Shown in pieces: positions 8,472-17,296 of a stretch of 64,000 bases of DNA. The notes under the pieces are model-generated. The model searched no databases, was not told the DNA's origin, and was given only the letters and a program-made list of their open reading frames with translations. Each line of letters begins with the position of its first letter. Within the stretch, counting starts at the first letter, position 1. A program made the position numbers and the translations under genes. The DNA comes from UBA993 sp964436815 (GTDB lineage Bacteria; Bacillota; Dethiobacteria; DTU022). Location of the stretch: contig CAYTER010000004.1 of the NCBI GenBank assembly GCA_964436815.1, positions 1 to 64,000 on the forward strand, given 5' to 3'.

Positions 8472-9578
8472 TTATTCGGGAGGAGCGGAGAGCAGTTCGC
8501 GGCGGCTCTGATAGCGCTCAACAGCCAGTTCCATTAAGCGGCTGACCAGTTCGCGATATTTAAGCCCGCTGGCTTCAAACATCTTCGGGTACATGCTGAT
8601 ACTGGTAAATCCCGGCATCGTATTTATTTCATTAATGATCAGGCTGTTATCGGTGCTGCGCAGGAAAAAATCAACCCGGGCCAAACCATCCGCTTCAACC
8701 GCATGAAAAGCCGCGACAGCAAATCTCCTGATCTTTTCTTCCAGCTCCGTTCCCAGTTCTACCGGCACAACCAGCTCGGATCGATCATCGATATACTTGG
8801 CCCGGTAATCGTAAAACTCATTACAGGGTATTATTTCCCCGGGACGTGAAGCGCTTGCCCTGCGGTTGCCGATTACCCCGCATTCAATTTCCCGGCCGGC
8901 AACAAACTCTTCGATCAATACCTTCTGGTCATAGCGAAAGGCTTCCTCAACTGCTTTAACCAGATCGTCGGCATTGGCAGACTTAGCGATCCCCACACTG
9001 GAGCCAAGGTTGACCGGTTTGACGAAAGCCGGGTAGCCTAGTTCCTGCTCTACTTTTTCCAGCCAGGACTGCTGTTGATCCAGCCACTGCTGCTTATAAA
9101 ATGATAGATACTTAGCAACCGGTAATCCCTGCTCCCGGAAAAGAGTTTTCATTACCACCTTATCCATTCCGGTGCTGGAAGCCAATACACCGGAGCCAAC
9201 ATAAGGGAGGCCCGCCATTTCAAAAAGCCCCTGAATTGTTCCGTCTTCCCCGTATGGTCCGTGCAACACGGGAAAGGCCAGGTCAACCGGCTCAAATCGC
9301 CAGTGGTCGCTCAAGTCGGTTTCCCGGATCAGCAGACCGGGATTAGTAGGATCGGTCAGCAGAACAGTTGCTGTAGCCTGATCAGGCCGGCGATTTTCCC
9401 ACAGCGCTTTCCAGGCGTCGGAACCGGTAATCCAGGAACCTTCCCTGGTAATGCCAACGGGAACAATCTTATATTGCTCCTGATCTATCGCATCCATGAT
9501 CGAGGCTGCTGAGCGCAGAGATACAATATGTTCCCCGGAACGGCCTCCGAAAAAAACAGCCACCGTTTTGCGTGCCAT
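8472..9578 (-). CDS. ddl: D-alanine--D-alanine ligase
   Basis: Cytoplasmic ATP-grasp enzyme that joins two D-alanines for the peptidoglycan stem peptide. The 368 residues contain the N-terminal signature HGPYGEDGTIQG, the ATP-grasp loop GSSVGI, and the C-terminal metal/substrate segment with FLRSTDNSLIINEINTMPGF-type residues ending in the conserved NTMPGFT. The start is ATG. It is transcribed away from an unrelated ATP-grasp gene at 9754, and the two share a 175-bp intergenic region with promoter-like elements on both strands. The residues that separate D-Ala from D-Lac ligases cannot be assigned with certainty here; the default call is D-Ala-D-Ala. Confidence 0.95.
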   Translation of the reverse strand: MARKTVAVFFGGRSGEHIVSLRSAASIMDAIDQEQYKIVPVGITREGSWITGSDAWKALWENRRPDQATATVLLTDPTNPGLLIRETDLSDHWRFEPVDLAFPVLHGPYGEDGTIQGLFEMAGLPYVGSGVLASSTGMDKVVMKTLFREQGLPVAKYLSFYKQQWLDQQQSWLEKVEQELGYPAFVKPVNLGSSVGIAKSANADDLVKAVEEAFRYDQKVLIEEFVAGREIECGVIGNRRASASRPGEIIPCNEFYDYRAKYIDDRSELVVPVELGTELEEKIRRFAVAAFHAVEADGLARVDFFLRSTDNSLIINEINTMPGFTSISMYPKMFEASGLKYRELVSRLMELAVERYQSRRELLSAPPE

Positions 9579-9631
9579 TATTGTTCAACTCCATTGCTAA
9601 GGAAATCTCACCAGATTATAATTTTTAACTG

Positions 9632-9640
9632 ATTATAGCA
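9632..9640 (-). promoter_or_regulatory. Candidate extended -10 promoter for ddl
   Basis: On the minus strand the sequence TGCTATAAT is a perfect extended -10 element, about 55 bp before the ddl start. No good -35 hexamer lies at the right spacing, which extended -10 promoters can tolerate. A second TATAAT lies closer to ddl. Moderate support only. Confidence 0.4.
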
Positions 9641-9676
9641 TACCGCCAATAAATTCAGCAGACAGGCAATATTTAC

Positions 9677-9704
9677 TTTACCACCTGGTTAGTTGTAGTA
9701 TAAT
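9677..9704 (+). promoter_or_regulatory. Candidate promoter for the ATP-grasp gene
   Basis: The -35-like TTTACC (9677-9682) and a perfect -10 TATAAT (9699-9704) are separated by 16 bp. The promoter faces right, about 50 bp before the ATG of the gene at 9754, whose ribosome-binding site is AGAGAGG. This suggests the plus-strand gene is an independent transcription unit. Confidence 0.55.
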
Positions 9705-9753
9705 CAGCTTCAGTGCTAGCATAATTAAATTCTGAAAGAGAGGTTTCACCTGC

Positions 9754-10953
9754 ATGCGACCGGTAGCAATCATTCTGGGAGCTAATTTCTACACTGCACT
9801 TGGCGCCATTCGCAGCCTGGGAAGAAGAGGAGTGGAGGTCTATGCCCTGGACTATCACTTTCCCACCGCTTATGCGCTTGCATCGCGTTATGTAAAACAT
9901 AAGATCCTCTGTCCGGATATCAATACAGACGAACAGGGGTTAGTAGATTTTCTGCTTAAATTTGGCCAGGGGTTTAAAGAAAAACCTGTCCTGCTGGCCA
10001 CCGGGGACAGCTACGCCCTGATGGTTTCAAGAAATGCCGACCTCTTTAAACAATACTATCTTTTTCCCGCCATGCCGGACGGTCTTCTGGAACAAATCAT
10101 AGACAAAAAAGGCCTGCACGAGCTGGCTGTAAAGCACAATCTGCTGGAACCTAAAACATTTATAGTCGGCCCCCACAGCGATTTAAACGCAGTTGCCGCT
10201 GCCATACCTTATCCTTGCATTATCAAACCTGCCCTTTCCCATAAGTTTGTCAAAGTCTTCCGAAAGAAGTGCCTTTTCGCCGATAACAGGGAGGAGCTGC
10301 TCACAGCTCTTCAGGTAGCTCTTGATAGTAAGCTGGAAGTAATGGTTCAGGAAGTAATTCCAGGCTTTGATGATCAAATGTATGTCTATGATCTTTATGT
10401 TAACCGGGAAGGACAGGCCACTCACAGCCTGACCGCCCAGAAGCTGCGGCAGTTCCCGATTAATTTTGGTTCCTCAACCCTGACCCATCATCTGCATGAT
10501 GAAAAATTAGCCACAATCGGTTTAGAATATATGAAAAGGCTTAATTACAGGGGCTATGGTGAAATTGAGTTCAAAAAACACCCGGTAAATGGCAAATACT
10601 ACCTGATTGAAATCAATGCCCGGCTAAGCACCTTAAATATCCTCTTCGACAAATGCGGGGTTGAATTTACCTATGCAATGTACTGTGACCTGATCGGTGA
10701 GCCCCTGCCTGATTTCCACCTGACAACCGATCAACCCTGGGCTTTCTGGCACGCTTATGAAGACTTGATCAGCATCATCGCCTACCTGAAAACAAAACAG
10801 CTGACCATAGGGCAGATTATCAGGCCCTGGTTAAGCCACCGGAAAGCACACGCCATTTTGGCTGCTGATGATTTGCTGCCTCTATTTGCCTTTGCCCGAG
10901 TGCTAATGGGCAAAGCAGCCGGCAAGATAATCAGGAAGTTCAGCGACAATTAA
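9754..10953 (+). CDS. ATP-grasp carboxylate-amine ligase, D-aspartate-ligase-like
   Basis: The 399-residue protein has a Rossmann-like N-terminal part (VAIILGANFYTALGAIRSLG), a central ATP-binding region (YPCIIKPALS, VMVQEVIPG) and the metal-binding end of the grasp fold (KYYLIEINARLS). This layout fits predicted ATP-dependent carboligases of the COG3919 type, which includes enzymes that add D-aspartate to peptidoglycan precursors and enzymes for other peptide bonds. The substrate cannot be read from the sequence. It is the only plus-strand gene in the first 25 kb and is head-on to replication, with its own promoter and terminator. Its position opposite ddl hints at a cell-wall role, but this is inference. 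Confidence 0.75.
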   Translation: MRPVAIILGANFYTALGAIRSLGRRGVEVYALDYHFPTAYALASRYVKHKILCPDINTDEQGLVDFLLKFGQGFKEKPVLLATGDSYALMVSRNADLFKQYYLFPAMPDGLLEQIIDKKGLHELAVKHNLLEPKTFIVGPHSDLNAVAAAIPYPCIIKPALSHKFVKVFRKKCLFADNREELLTALQVALDSKLEVMVQEVIPGFDDQMYVYDLYVNREGQATHSLTAQKLRQFPINFGSSTLTHHLHDEKLATIGLEYMKRLNYRGYGEIEFKKHPVNGKYYLIEINARLSTLNILFDKCGVEFTYAMYCDLIGEPLPDFHLTTDQPWAFWHAYEDLISIIAYLKTKQLTIGQIIRPWLSHRKAHAILAADDLLPLFAFARVLMGKAAGKIIRKFSDN

Positions 10954-10996
10954 GACAGAGAGCATTAAATAATGATTATGGTTATAGGTCGAAAAT

Positions 10997-11031
10997 AAAA
11001 AGGGGGCGGCAGGAAACCATCCCCTTTTTTT
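10997..11031. terminator. Bidirectional rho-independent terminator
   Basis: An A-tract and G-rich stem (AAAAAGGGG) pairs with CCCCTTTTT over a loop of about 15 bases, leaving U-runs in either direction. It lies between two converging genes, the ATP-grasp gene (plus) and the EF-G paralog (minus), and can end both transcripts. Confidence 0.75.
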
Positions 11032-11060
11032 GATAATCAATCGTTTATTAGTTTGCTGGC

Positions 11061-13148
11061 TTAGCTTTCTTCCTCTTTAGCTGCTTTAGCTGCGGCAATG
11101 ACCTGTTCCGCCACCTGGTGCGGCACCTCTTCGTAATGTGAAAAAGCCATGCTGAAGAAGCCCCGCCCCTGGGTCATCGAGCGCAGGTCAATTGAGTATT
11201 TAAACATCTCAGCCATCGGAACCTGGGCCTTGATTTTCTGCAGGCCGCCATCGGGTTCCATTCCCTGGATCCGTCCGCGCTTACTGTTCAAGTCACCCAT
11301 AATGTCGCCCATATATGATTCAGGAACGATAACTTCAACATTTAAGATCGGCTCGAGCAGAATAGGATTAGCCTGTTCCATCCCTTTTTTGAAGGCCTGG
11401 CCGGCAGCGATCTTGAAAGCCATTTCTGATGAGTCAACAGTATGATAAGAACCGTCAACCAATTTGACAACCACATCGACAACCGGATATCCGGCAACAA
11501 CGCCTTCATCCATTGCTTCACGGACACCCTTTTCCACAGCGGGAATATATTGTCTCGGTACCGCTCCACCGAAGATCTTGTCTTCGAAAACCAGTCCCTG
11601 GCCGGTTTCAGCCGGTTCCATTTCCAGATAGACATGTCCGAACTGACCGCGTCCACCGGATTGTTTTTTATGCTTTCCTTCGATTCTTGACTGGCCTTTA
11701 ATCGTTTCTTTATAAGGGACTTTCGGGGTGGTAAAATCAACTTCAACCCCGAACTTTTGGGCAAGGCGGCTGACGATAATCTCTAAGTGAAGTTCGCCAA
11801 GGCCTGAAATAACAGTCTGTTTGGTTTCTGCCTTACGTTCCAGGCGGAACGTCGGATCTTCTTCAAGGAAACGGGAAAGGCCGCTCATTACTTTATCTTC
11901 ATCGCCCTTCGTTTTGGGCACAACGGCAAATGAGATCACCGGCTCCGGAAAAGCCAGCGGTGCAAAGACAATCGGCTTGCTACGATCGCAGAGGGTATCC
12001 CCGGTCGCTGTTTCCTGCAGTTTAGCTACACAGGCAATATCACCGGTTACCACTTCCTCCATGGAAATCTGGTTTTTACCACGCATTGAAAAGACCTGGC
12101 CAAACCTTTCCGTAGTATCCTTGGTAGAGTTGTAAATCTGGCTGTCGGGTTTGACAGAGCCGGAATAAACCCGGAAATAGTTAATCCGGCCGACATACGG
12201 GTCTGCCAGAGTTTTAAAAACAAAAGCGGAGAGGGGTTCATCCGGGCTTGGTTTACGGGTAACCTCGTCTTCTTTGTTAGGCAGATGGCCTTTCAGTTCT
12301 TGCTGATCAAGAGGTGATGGCATATACTGCTTGATGAGGTTAAGAAGAGGCTGGGTCCCCAGATTCTTGGTCGAAGCTGCGCAGAGCACCGGCACAATCT
12401 TGCCGCTCAGTACTCCCTGCCGCAGTCCGCGGTTAACCTCTTCGTCACTTAAAGTTTCTCCTTCCAGGTATTTCTCCAGGAGGCTGTCTTCCGCCTCTGC
12501 GACTGATTCAATTAATTTCTCCCGAAGCTCCTGAGCCTGTGCGCTCAAATCCGCCGGGATTTCCTCTTCAGTAACCTTCATGCCGTCACCTGAGAAGATC
12601 AGGGCTTTCTGCTTAACCAGATCGACAACACCTTTAAAATTTGATTCTTTGCCGATCGGCATCTGAAGTGGAGCAACATTCAACCCGAAGTGAGTCCGTA
12701 GCTGATCAAGGGTCTTTTCAAAATCGGCGTTTTCGCGATCAAGCTTGTTGATCACAACCAGGCGGGGTAATTTAAATTCGTTGGCGTAACTCCATACCTT
12801 TTCGGTGCCCACCTCCACACCGGAAACGGCACAAACAACGGCGATTACGCTGTCCGCAACCCTGAGCGCACCCAGAACATCCCCGATAAAGTCAAAATAG
12901 CCGGGAGTGTCAAGCAGGTTAACCTTAATCCCGTCCCATTCCAAAGGTGCCAGGCCGACGTTAATCGTAACCTGTTTTTTGATTTCGTCGGGATCAAAAT
13001 CCGTAGTGGTGTTGCCCGCTTCGATTTTACCAAGACGATTTACCGCCCCCGACGTAAAAAGCAGCGCTTCAGTAAGAGATGTCTTACCGGCACCGCCGTG
13101 TGAGATTAATGCCACATTGCGAATATTTTCGCTGCTGTACTTCTTCAT
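11061..13148 (-). CDS. Elongation factor G-like protein (EF-G paralog, FusA2 type)
   Basis: The 695-residue translational GTPase has the five-domain EF-G layout. The G domain shows a P-loop SHGGAGKTSL (canonical EF-G has AHIDAGKT), switch II DTPGYFDFIG and NKLDREN. Domains II to V follow, with GGRGQFGHV in domain IV and a C-terminal ferredoxin-like domain. The GGAGKT P-loop and the stand-alone location, away from rpsL-rpsG-tuf, are typical of the second EF-G-like protein seen in many Firmicutes and Thermotogae. Its exact job (recycling, stress or slow translocation) is not settled. The true fusA is expected elsewhere. The start ATG follows GAGGAGG. Confidence 0.88.
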   Translation of the reverse strand: MKKYSSENIRNVALISHGGAGKTSLTEALLFTSGAVNRLGKIEAGNTTTDFDPDEIKKQVTINVGLAPLEWDGIKVNLLDTPGYFDFIGDVLGALRVADSVIAVVCAVSGVEVGTEKVWSYANEFKLPRLVVINKLDRENADFEKTLDQLRTHFGLNVAPLQMPIGKESNFKGVVDLVKQKALIFSGDGMKVTEEEIPADLSAQAQELREKLIESVAEAEDSLLEKYLEGETLSDEEVNRGLRQGVLSGKIVPVLCAASTKNLGTQPLLNLIKQYMPSPLDQQELKGHLPNKEDEVTRKPSPDEPLSAFVFKTLADPYVGRINYFRVYSGSVKPDSQIYNSTKDTTERFGQVFSMRGKNQISMEEVVTGDIACVAKLQETATGDTLCDRSKPIVFAPLAFPEPVISFAVVPKTKGDEDKVMSGLSRFLEEDPTFRLERKAETKQTVISGLGELHLEIIVSRLAQKFGVEVDFTTPKVPYKETIKGQSRIEGKHKKQSGGRGQFGHVYLEMEPAETGQGLVFEDKIFGGAVPRQYIPAVEKGVREAMDEGVVAGYPVVDVVVKLVDGSYHTVDSSEMAFKIAAGQAFKKGMEQANPILLEPILNVEVIVPESYMGDIMGDLNSKRGRIQGMEPDGGLQKIKAQVPMAEMFKYSIDLRSMTQGRGFFSMAFSHYEEVPHQVAEQVIAAAKAAKEEES

Positions 13149-13257
13149 GCATATGCCTCCTCAGTTCGTCCGGCTTTGCAACTGACCGGGTTACCTAATA
13201 ATTACCGTTTACACCCTACCATTATCGCTTAAAAATTGCAAATGAACAATAGCTGAT

Positions 13258-13752
13258 TCAGCCGATCCTGGCCTTAACATATTCAATTAAGCCGCCGCGT
13301 TTAATCAGCTCCTGCATGAAAGGAGGGAAGGGGGCAGACCGGTATACTTCACCATTTTGAACATTTGTGATCAGCCCCTGATCGAGATCAACCTTCAGGC
13401 TGTCTTTACCCGAATTCAAACCGCTGAAATCGGCGGGACATTCAAGAATCGGCAGACCGATATTGATTGCATTGCGGTAAAAAATGCGGGCAAAACTGCG
13501 GGCGATAACACAAGATATTCCGGCTCCCTTGATTGCCAGCGGGGCATGCTCGCGAGAACTGCCGCAGCCAAAGTTATTGCCGGCAACAATGATGTCACCC
13601 GCCCCCGCCAGCTTCGGGAACTCCGGCCAGATATCTTCCATTAAATGTTCTGCCAGTTCCTCCGGAACCACTGTGTTCAGGTAACGGGCGGCAATGATAG
13701 CGTCTGTATCGATATTATTGCCAAAGACCCATACCTTTCCTTCTAAAATCAT
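13258..13752 (-). CDS. leuD: 3-isopropylmalate dehydratase small subunit
   Basis: Small (swivelling domain) subunit that works with LeuC to isomerise 2-isopropylmalate to 3-isopropylmalate in leucine synthesis. The 164 residues are typical for the short archaeal/clostridial type. NNFGCGSSREHAP near residues 59-71 is the hallmark substrate-loop motif. The ATG overlaps the leuC stop as TGATG, which implies coupled synthesis of the two subunits. It is the last gene of the branched-chain operon. A homoaconitase- or citraconate-type activity cannot be excluded, since the families overlap. Confidence 0.93.
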   Translation of the reverse strand: MILEGKVWVFGNNIDTDAIIAARYLNTVVPEELAEHLMEDIWPEFPKLAGAGDIIVAGNNFGCGSSREHAPLAIKGAGISCVIARSFARIFYRNAINIGLPILECPADFSGLNSGKDSLKVDLDQGLITNVQNGEVYRSAPFPPFMQELIKRGGLIEYVKARIG

Positions 13753-15038
13753 CAGGTAACCTCCTCCGGATGCACTATTTTACCGGCTACCGCAGAAGCA
13801 GCGGCTACCGCTGGGTTGCAAAGATAAACTTCGCTTTCAGGGTGCCCCATCCGCCCGATGAAATTGCGGTTGGTTGTTGATAGGGCTTTCTCGCCCTTCG
13901 CCAGGATCCCCATGTGACCACCCAGGCAGGGACCGCAGGTTGGGGTGCTGACTGCACCTTCGGCATCGACAAATGTTTTAAGTAACCCTTCTTCCAGGGC
14001 AGTACTGTAAATCTGTTGCGTAGCGGGAATAACCAACAACCTGACCTTACTATTGACTTTTCTGCCTTTTAGCAGAGCAGCGGCAGCCCGTAAATCCTCA
14101 ATCCGGCCGTTGGTACAGGAACCGATCACCACCTGGTCTATCGCGATATTTTGTGCCTCTGAAACCGGGCGAACATTATCAGGCGATGGCGGAAAAGCAA
14201 TCTGCGGCTCTAATTCGTTAACATCGTAGCTGAATACTTTTTCATACCCTGCATCCTGATCGCTGTAAACTGGCGTATACGGGTGGGAAACCCTGTTTTC
14301 AAGATAATCAAAAGTGATTTGATCGGGCTGCATGTAGCCGCATTTGCCGCCGGCTTCTATGGCCATATTGGCCATGGTCAGTCTGCCGTCCATAGAAAGC
14401 CGGTCGATAGCCGATCCGGCAAATTCCATAGCCTTATAGCGAGCGCCCTCAACTCCGATTTGGCCAATCGTGAAAAGGATCAGATCTTTTCCGCTCACCC
14501 ACTTGGGCAGGGAGCCGTTGTATTCAAAACGCAGGGTGGAGGGGACTTTAAACCAGGCTTCGCCGGTTGCCATTGCCGCAGCCAGGTCAGTACTGCCAAC
14601 CCCGGTGGCAAAAGCACCAAGAGCCCCGTAAGTACAGGTATGTGAATCGGCGCCTATAATGACCGCACCCGGCCAGACCAGGCCTTTTTCCGGCAGCAGC
14701 GCATGCTCGATGCCCATTCTGCCAACATCGTAAAAATGTTTGATCCCGTACTCCTGGGCGAAAAGGCGGACAATCATCACCTGTTCCGCTGAAGCAATAT
14801 CTTTGTTAGGAGTAAAATGATCTGGCACAAGGACTATTTTATCGGGATCAAAAACCCGGTCCAATCCAAAACGTTTAAACTCTCTGATCGCGACCGGGGC
14901 GGTAACATCATTGCCAAGGGCCAAATCAATCCTGGCGTTGATTAGTTCTCCCGGTACCACCCTCTCCAGGCCTGCTGCTGTTGCTAAAATTTTTTCCACC
15001 ATCGTTGATCCGCTGCCAGGATTTATAACTTTGTTCAT
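13752..15038 (-). CDS. leuC: 3-isopropylmalate dehydratase large subunit
   Basis: Aconitase-family large subunit that carries the [4Fe-4S] cluster. The 428 residues match the short LeuC/HacA class. Cluster cysteines are seen in GSCTNGR (middle) and in TPTCGPCLGGHMGI near the C-terminus; DSHTCTYGALGAFATG is the other signature. It pairs with the overlapping leuD. The same class includes homoaconitases, but placement behind ilvB-ilvN supports leucine biosynthesis. The start ATG follows AAGAAGGAAC. Confidence 0.94.
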   Translation of the reverse strand: MNKVINPGSGSTMVEKILATAAGLERVVPGELINARIDLALGNDVTAPVAIREFKRFGLDRVFDPDKIVLVPDHFTPNKDIASAEQVMIVRLFAQEYGIKHFYDVGRMGIEHALLPEKGLVWPGAVIIGADSHTCTYGALGAFATGVGSTDLAAAMATGEAWFKVPSTLRFEYNGSLPKWVSGKDLILFTIGQIGVEGARYKAMEFAGSAIDRLSMDGRLTMANMAIEAGGKCGYMQPDQITFDYLENRVSHPYTPVYSDQDAGYEKVFSYDVNELEPQIAFPPSPDNVRPVSEAQNIAIDQVVIGSCTNGRIEDLRAAAALLKGRKVNSKVRLLVIPATQQIYSTALEEGLLKTFVDAEGAVSTPTCGPCLGGHMGILAKGEKALSTTNRNFIGRMGHPESEVYLCNPAVAAASAVAGKIVHPEEVT

Positions 15039-15110
15039 CTTGTTCCTTCTTTCTTTCAGCTGCTCCCAGGCTGATTTTTTGATCTATAAAATAATGGCGA
15101 CACAGCGTTT

Positions 15111-15605
15111 TTAACTTTCACGGGTTATTTTTGAACCCCTAAGCAAAGCGACTTTGCCGGTACGCACGATTTCCTTGATGCCAAAGTGATCCAACAGCAT
15201 TTTGATCGCTTCGAGTTTATCATCATTACCGGTTACTTCTATAATCATCGAATCGGGTGATACATCGACCACTTTGCCGCGGAAAGTCTCCACGATCTGC
15301 TGGATATCACTGCGGCTGCCCGATTCGGCTTTCACTTTGATCAGCATCAGTTCGCGCATTACCGAAGGTTCATGGGACAGGTTGCTGACTTTGAGGACAT
15401 TTACCAGTTTGTGCAGCTGCTTCATCACCTGCTCAATGACCGGATCGCTTCCTTCAACAGTTATGGTCATCCGGGCAATACCGGGTGTGATCGTTTCACC
15501 AACCGCGATATTTTCAATATTAAATCCGCGGCGGCTGAAAAGACCGGAAATCCTGGTCAGGGCTCCGGCTTTGTTTTCAACAAGGATTGCCAGAACATGT
15601 TTCAT
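15111..15605 (-). CDS. ilvN: Acetolactate synthase small (regulatory) subunit
   Basis: The 164-residue regulatory subunit confers valine feedback sensitivity on acetolactate synthase. An N-terminal ACT domain (about 3-75, with KAGALTRISGLFSRRGFNI) is followed by the ALS small-subunit C-terminal domain (about 84-158). The start ATG overlaps the ilvB stop as TAATG, so the two subunits are translationally coupled. The length and domain pair match IlvH/IlvN of Firmicutes. Confidence 0.95.
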   Translation of the reverse strand: MKHVLAILVENKAGALTRISGLFSRRGFNIENIAVGETITPGIARMTITVEGSDPVIEQVMKQLHKLVNVLKVSNLSHEPSVMRELMLIKVKAESGSRSDIQQIVETFRGKVVDVSPDSMIIEVTGNDDKLEAIKMLLDHFGIKEIVRTGKVALLRGSKITRES

Positions 15606-17296
15606 TAGTATTCACTCCCGGTAATGATTTGATTGATCGGGTGGTTGGGCGCAACCATCGGGTAAACATTTTCGCCCGGATTAACAACAAAATCGATTAA
15701 GACCGGCCCTTTAAGCTGAAAAGCTTCTTCGATAACCCGGGTTGCTTCTTCTTCACTGGCTGCCCGCAGGGCCTTGGCTCCGTAAGCCTCGGCTACCCTG
15801 ACAAAATCAGGACTTTCAGAAAGCATAGTGTAGGAATAGCGTTTATCAAAGAAAAACTCCTGCCACTGGCGGACCATGCCAAGTGAACCGTTGTTGATGA
15901 GGGCGATGGTAATATCTAATTTGTTATTGACCACGGTGGCCAATTCCTGGATATTCATCTGAAAACTCCCGTCGCCGGTTATGCAGATTACCCGCTGATC
16001 CGGCGCGGCAAGACGGGCGCCGATTGCTGCCGGAAACCCATATCCCATGGTTCCAAGGCCACCGGAGGTTAAAAATTTATTCGGCTCGCGAATGATAAAA
16101 TGCTGGGCAGTCCACATCTGATGCTGCCCGACATCAGTGGCGACAATGGTGTTGCCACCGGAAAGACGGCTGAGCTCCCTGATAACAAACTGCGGCCTTA
16201 AGCCATTGCCTGACCCGTTCTTACCGGCCGGCATGGGGTATTTGGCCTGCCAGCTTTCAATCTGCTTCAGCCATTTGCCCGTATTTCCGGGTTTTAGCTT
16301 GCGCAATAGTTCTTCAAGCACAAGGCGCACATCACCGACAATGGGAATATCAATATCGACATTTTTACCGATTTCGGCCGGGTCGATGTCAATGTGGATT
16401 ATTTTCGCCTTTTCAGCAAAGCTGTCCAGCTTGCCGGTTACCCGATCGTCAAAACGCACTCCGGTGGCAATAATCAGATCTGATTCTGTCAGGGCATAAT
16501 TAGCAGTTACGCTGCCATGCATACCCGGCATGCCGAGAAACAGATTGTTATCCCCCGGAAAGGCTCCCAGCCCCATCAGGGAAAGGATTACCGGGATGTT
16601 GGCTTCCTCGGCCAGTTCGCGCAAAACCAGGTGTGCTCCTGACCGGATTAAACCTCCTCCGCCAAAGATCACCGGTTTGCGGGCATCGCGGATCGCTTTG
16701 ACCGCTCGGTTAATCTGACCTACATGCCCTTCGTAAGTCGGTTTGTAACCGGCTATATGACACTTCTGATCGTAGTGGAAAGGGGCTTCCTGATCAAAAA
16801 CATCCTTCGGAATATCGATTAAAACCGGTCCACGCCGTCCGGTTGAAGCTAGATAAAAAGCTTCACTAAGAATGGAGGGCAGCTCTTCAATCTTTTTAAC
16901 CAGGTAGTTATGCTTGGTTATTGGCAGGGTAATTCCGGTAATATCAGCTTCCTGGAAGGCATCGGTGCCGATAAACTGGCTGGCTACCTGGCCGGTGATT
17001 AAAACAAGTGGAACAGAATCCATGTAGGCATTGGCAATCCCGGTAACCAGGTTTGTTGCCCCGGGTCCCGATGTGGCAAATACCACCCCTGGCTTTCCGG
17101 TAACCCGGGCGTATCCGTCAGCTGCGTGAACTGCCGCCTGCTCATGCCGAACCAACAGGTGTTTAACCGGCGCATCATAGAGCTGATTATAAAGAGGCAG
17201 AACCGCACCGCCGGGAAAACCGAAAATCTGCTCGACCCCTTCGAGTTCAAGGGCCTTCAGAATCATTGACGAACCTTTAACCATCTTTTTTTTCAT
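15605..17296 (-). CDS. ilvB: Acetolactate synthase large (catalytic) subunit
   Basis: ThDP-dependent enzyme that makes 2-acetolactate or 2-aceto-2-hydroxybutyrate, the first shared step of valine, leucine and isoleucine synthesis. The 563 residues hold the N-terminal pyrimidine-binding domain (FPGGAVLPLYN, catalytic Glu in VRHEQAAVHAADGYAR), a middle FAD/regulatory domain, and the C-terminal ThDP domain with the GDGSFQMNIQEL...NNGSLGMV metal motif. The start ATG overlaps the ilvD stop (TAATG). It is a biosynthetic AHAS rather than a catabolic Als enzyme, given the ilvN partner. Confidence 0.96.
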   Translation of the reverse strand: MKKKMVKGSSMILKALELEGVEQIFGFPGGAVLPLYNQLYDAPVKHLLVRHEQAAVHAADGYARVTGKPGVVFATSGPGATNLVTGIANAYMDSVPLVLITGQVASQFIGTDAFQEADITGITLPITKHNYLVKKIEELPSILSEAFYLASTGRRGPVLIDIPKDVFDQEAPFHYDQKCHIAGYKPTYEGHVGQINRAVKAIRDARKPVIFGGGGLIRSGAHLVLRELAEEANIPVILSLMGLGAFPGDNNLFLGMPGMHGSVTANYALTESDLIIATGVRFDDRVTGKLDSFAEKAKIIHIDIDPAEIGKNVDIDIPIVGDVRLVLEELLRKLKPGNTGKWLKQIESWQAKYPMPAGKNGSGNGLRPQFVIRELSRLSGGNTIVATDVGQHQMWTAQHFIIREPNKFLTSGGLGTMGYGFPAAIGARLAAPDQRVICITGDGSFQMNIQELATVVNNKLDITIALINNGSLGMVRQWQEFFFDKRYSYTMLSESPDFVRVAEAYGAKALRAASEEEATRVIEEAFQLKGPVLIDFVVNPGENVYPMVAPNHPINQIITGSEY

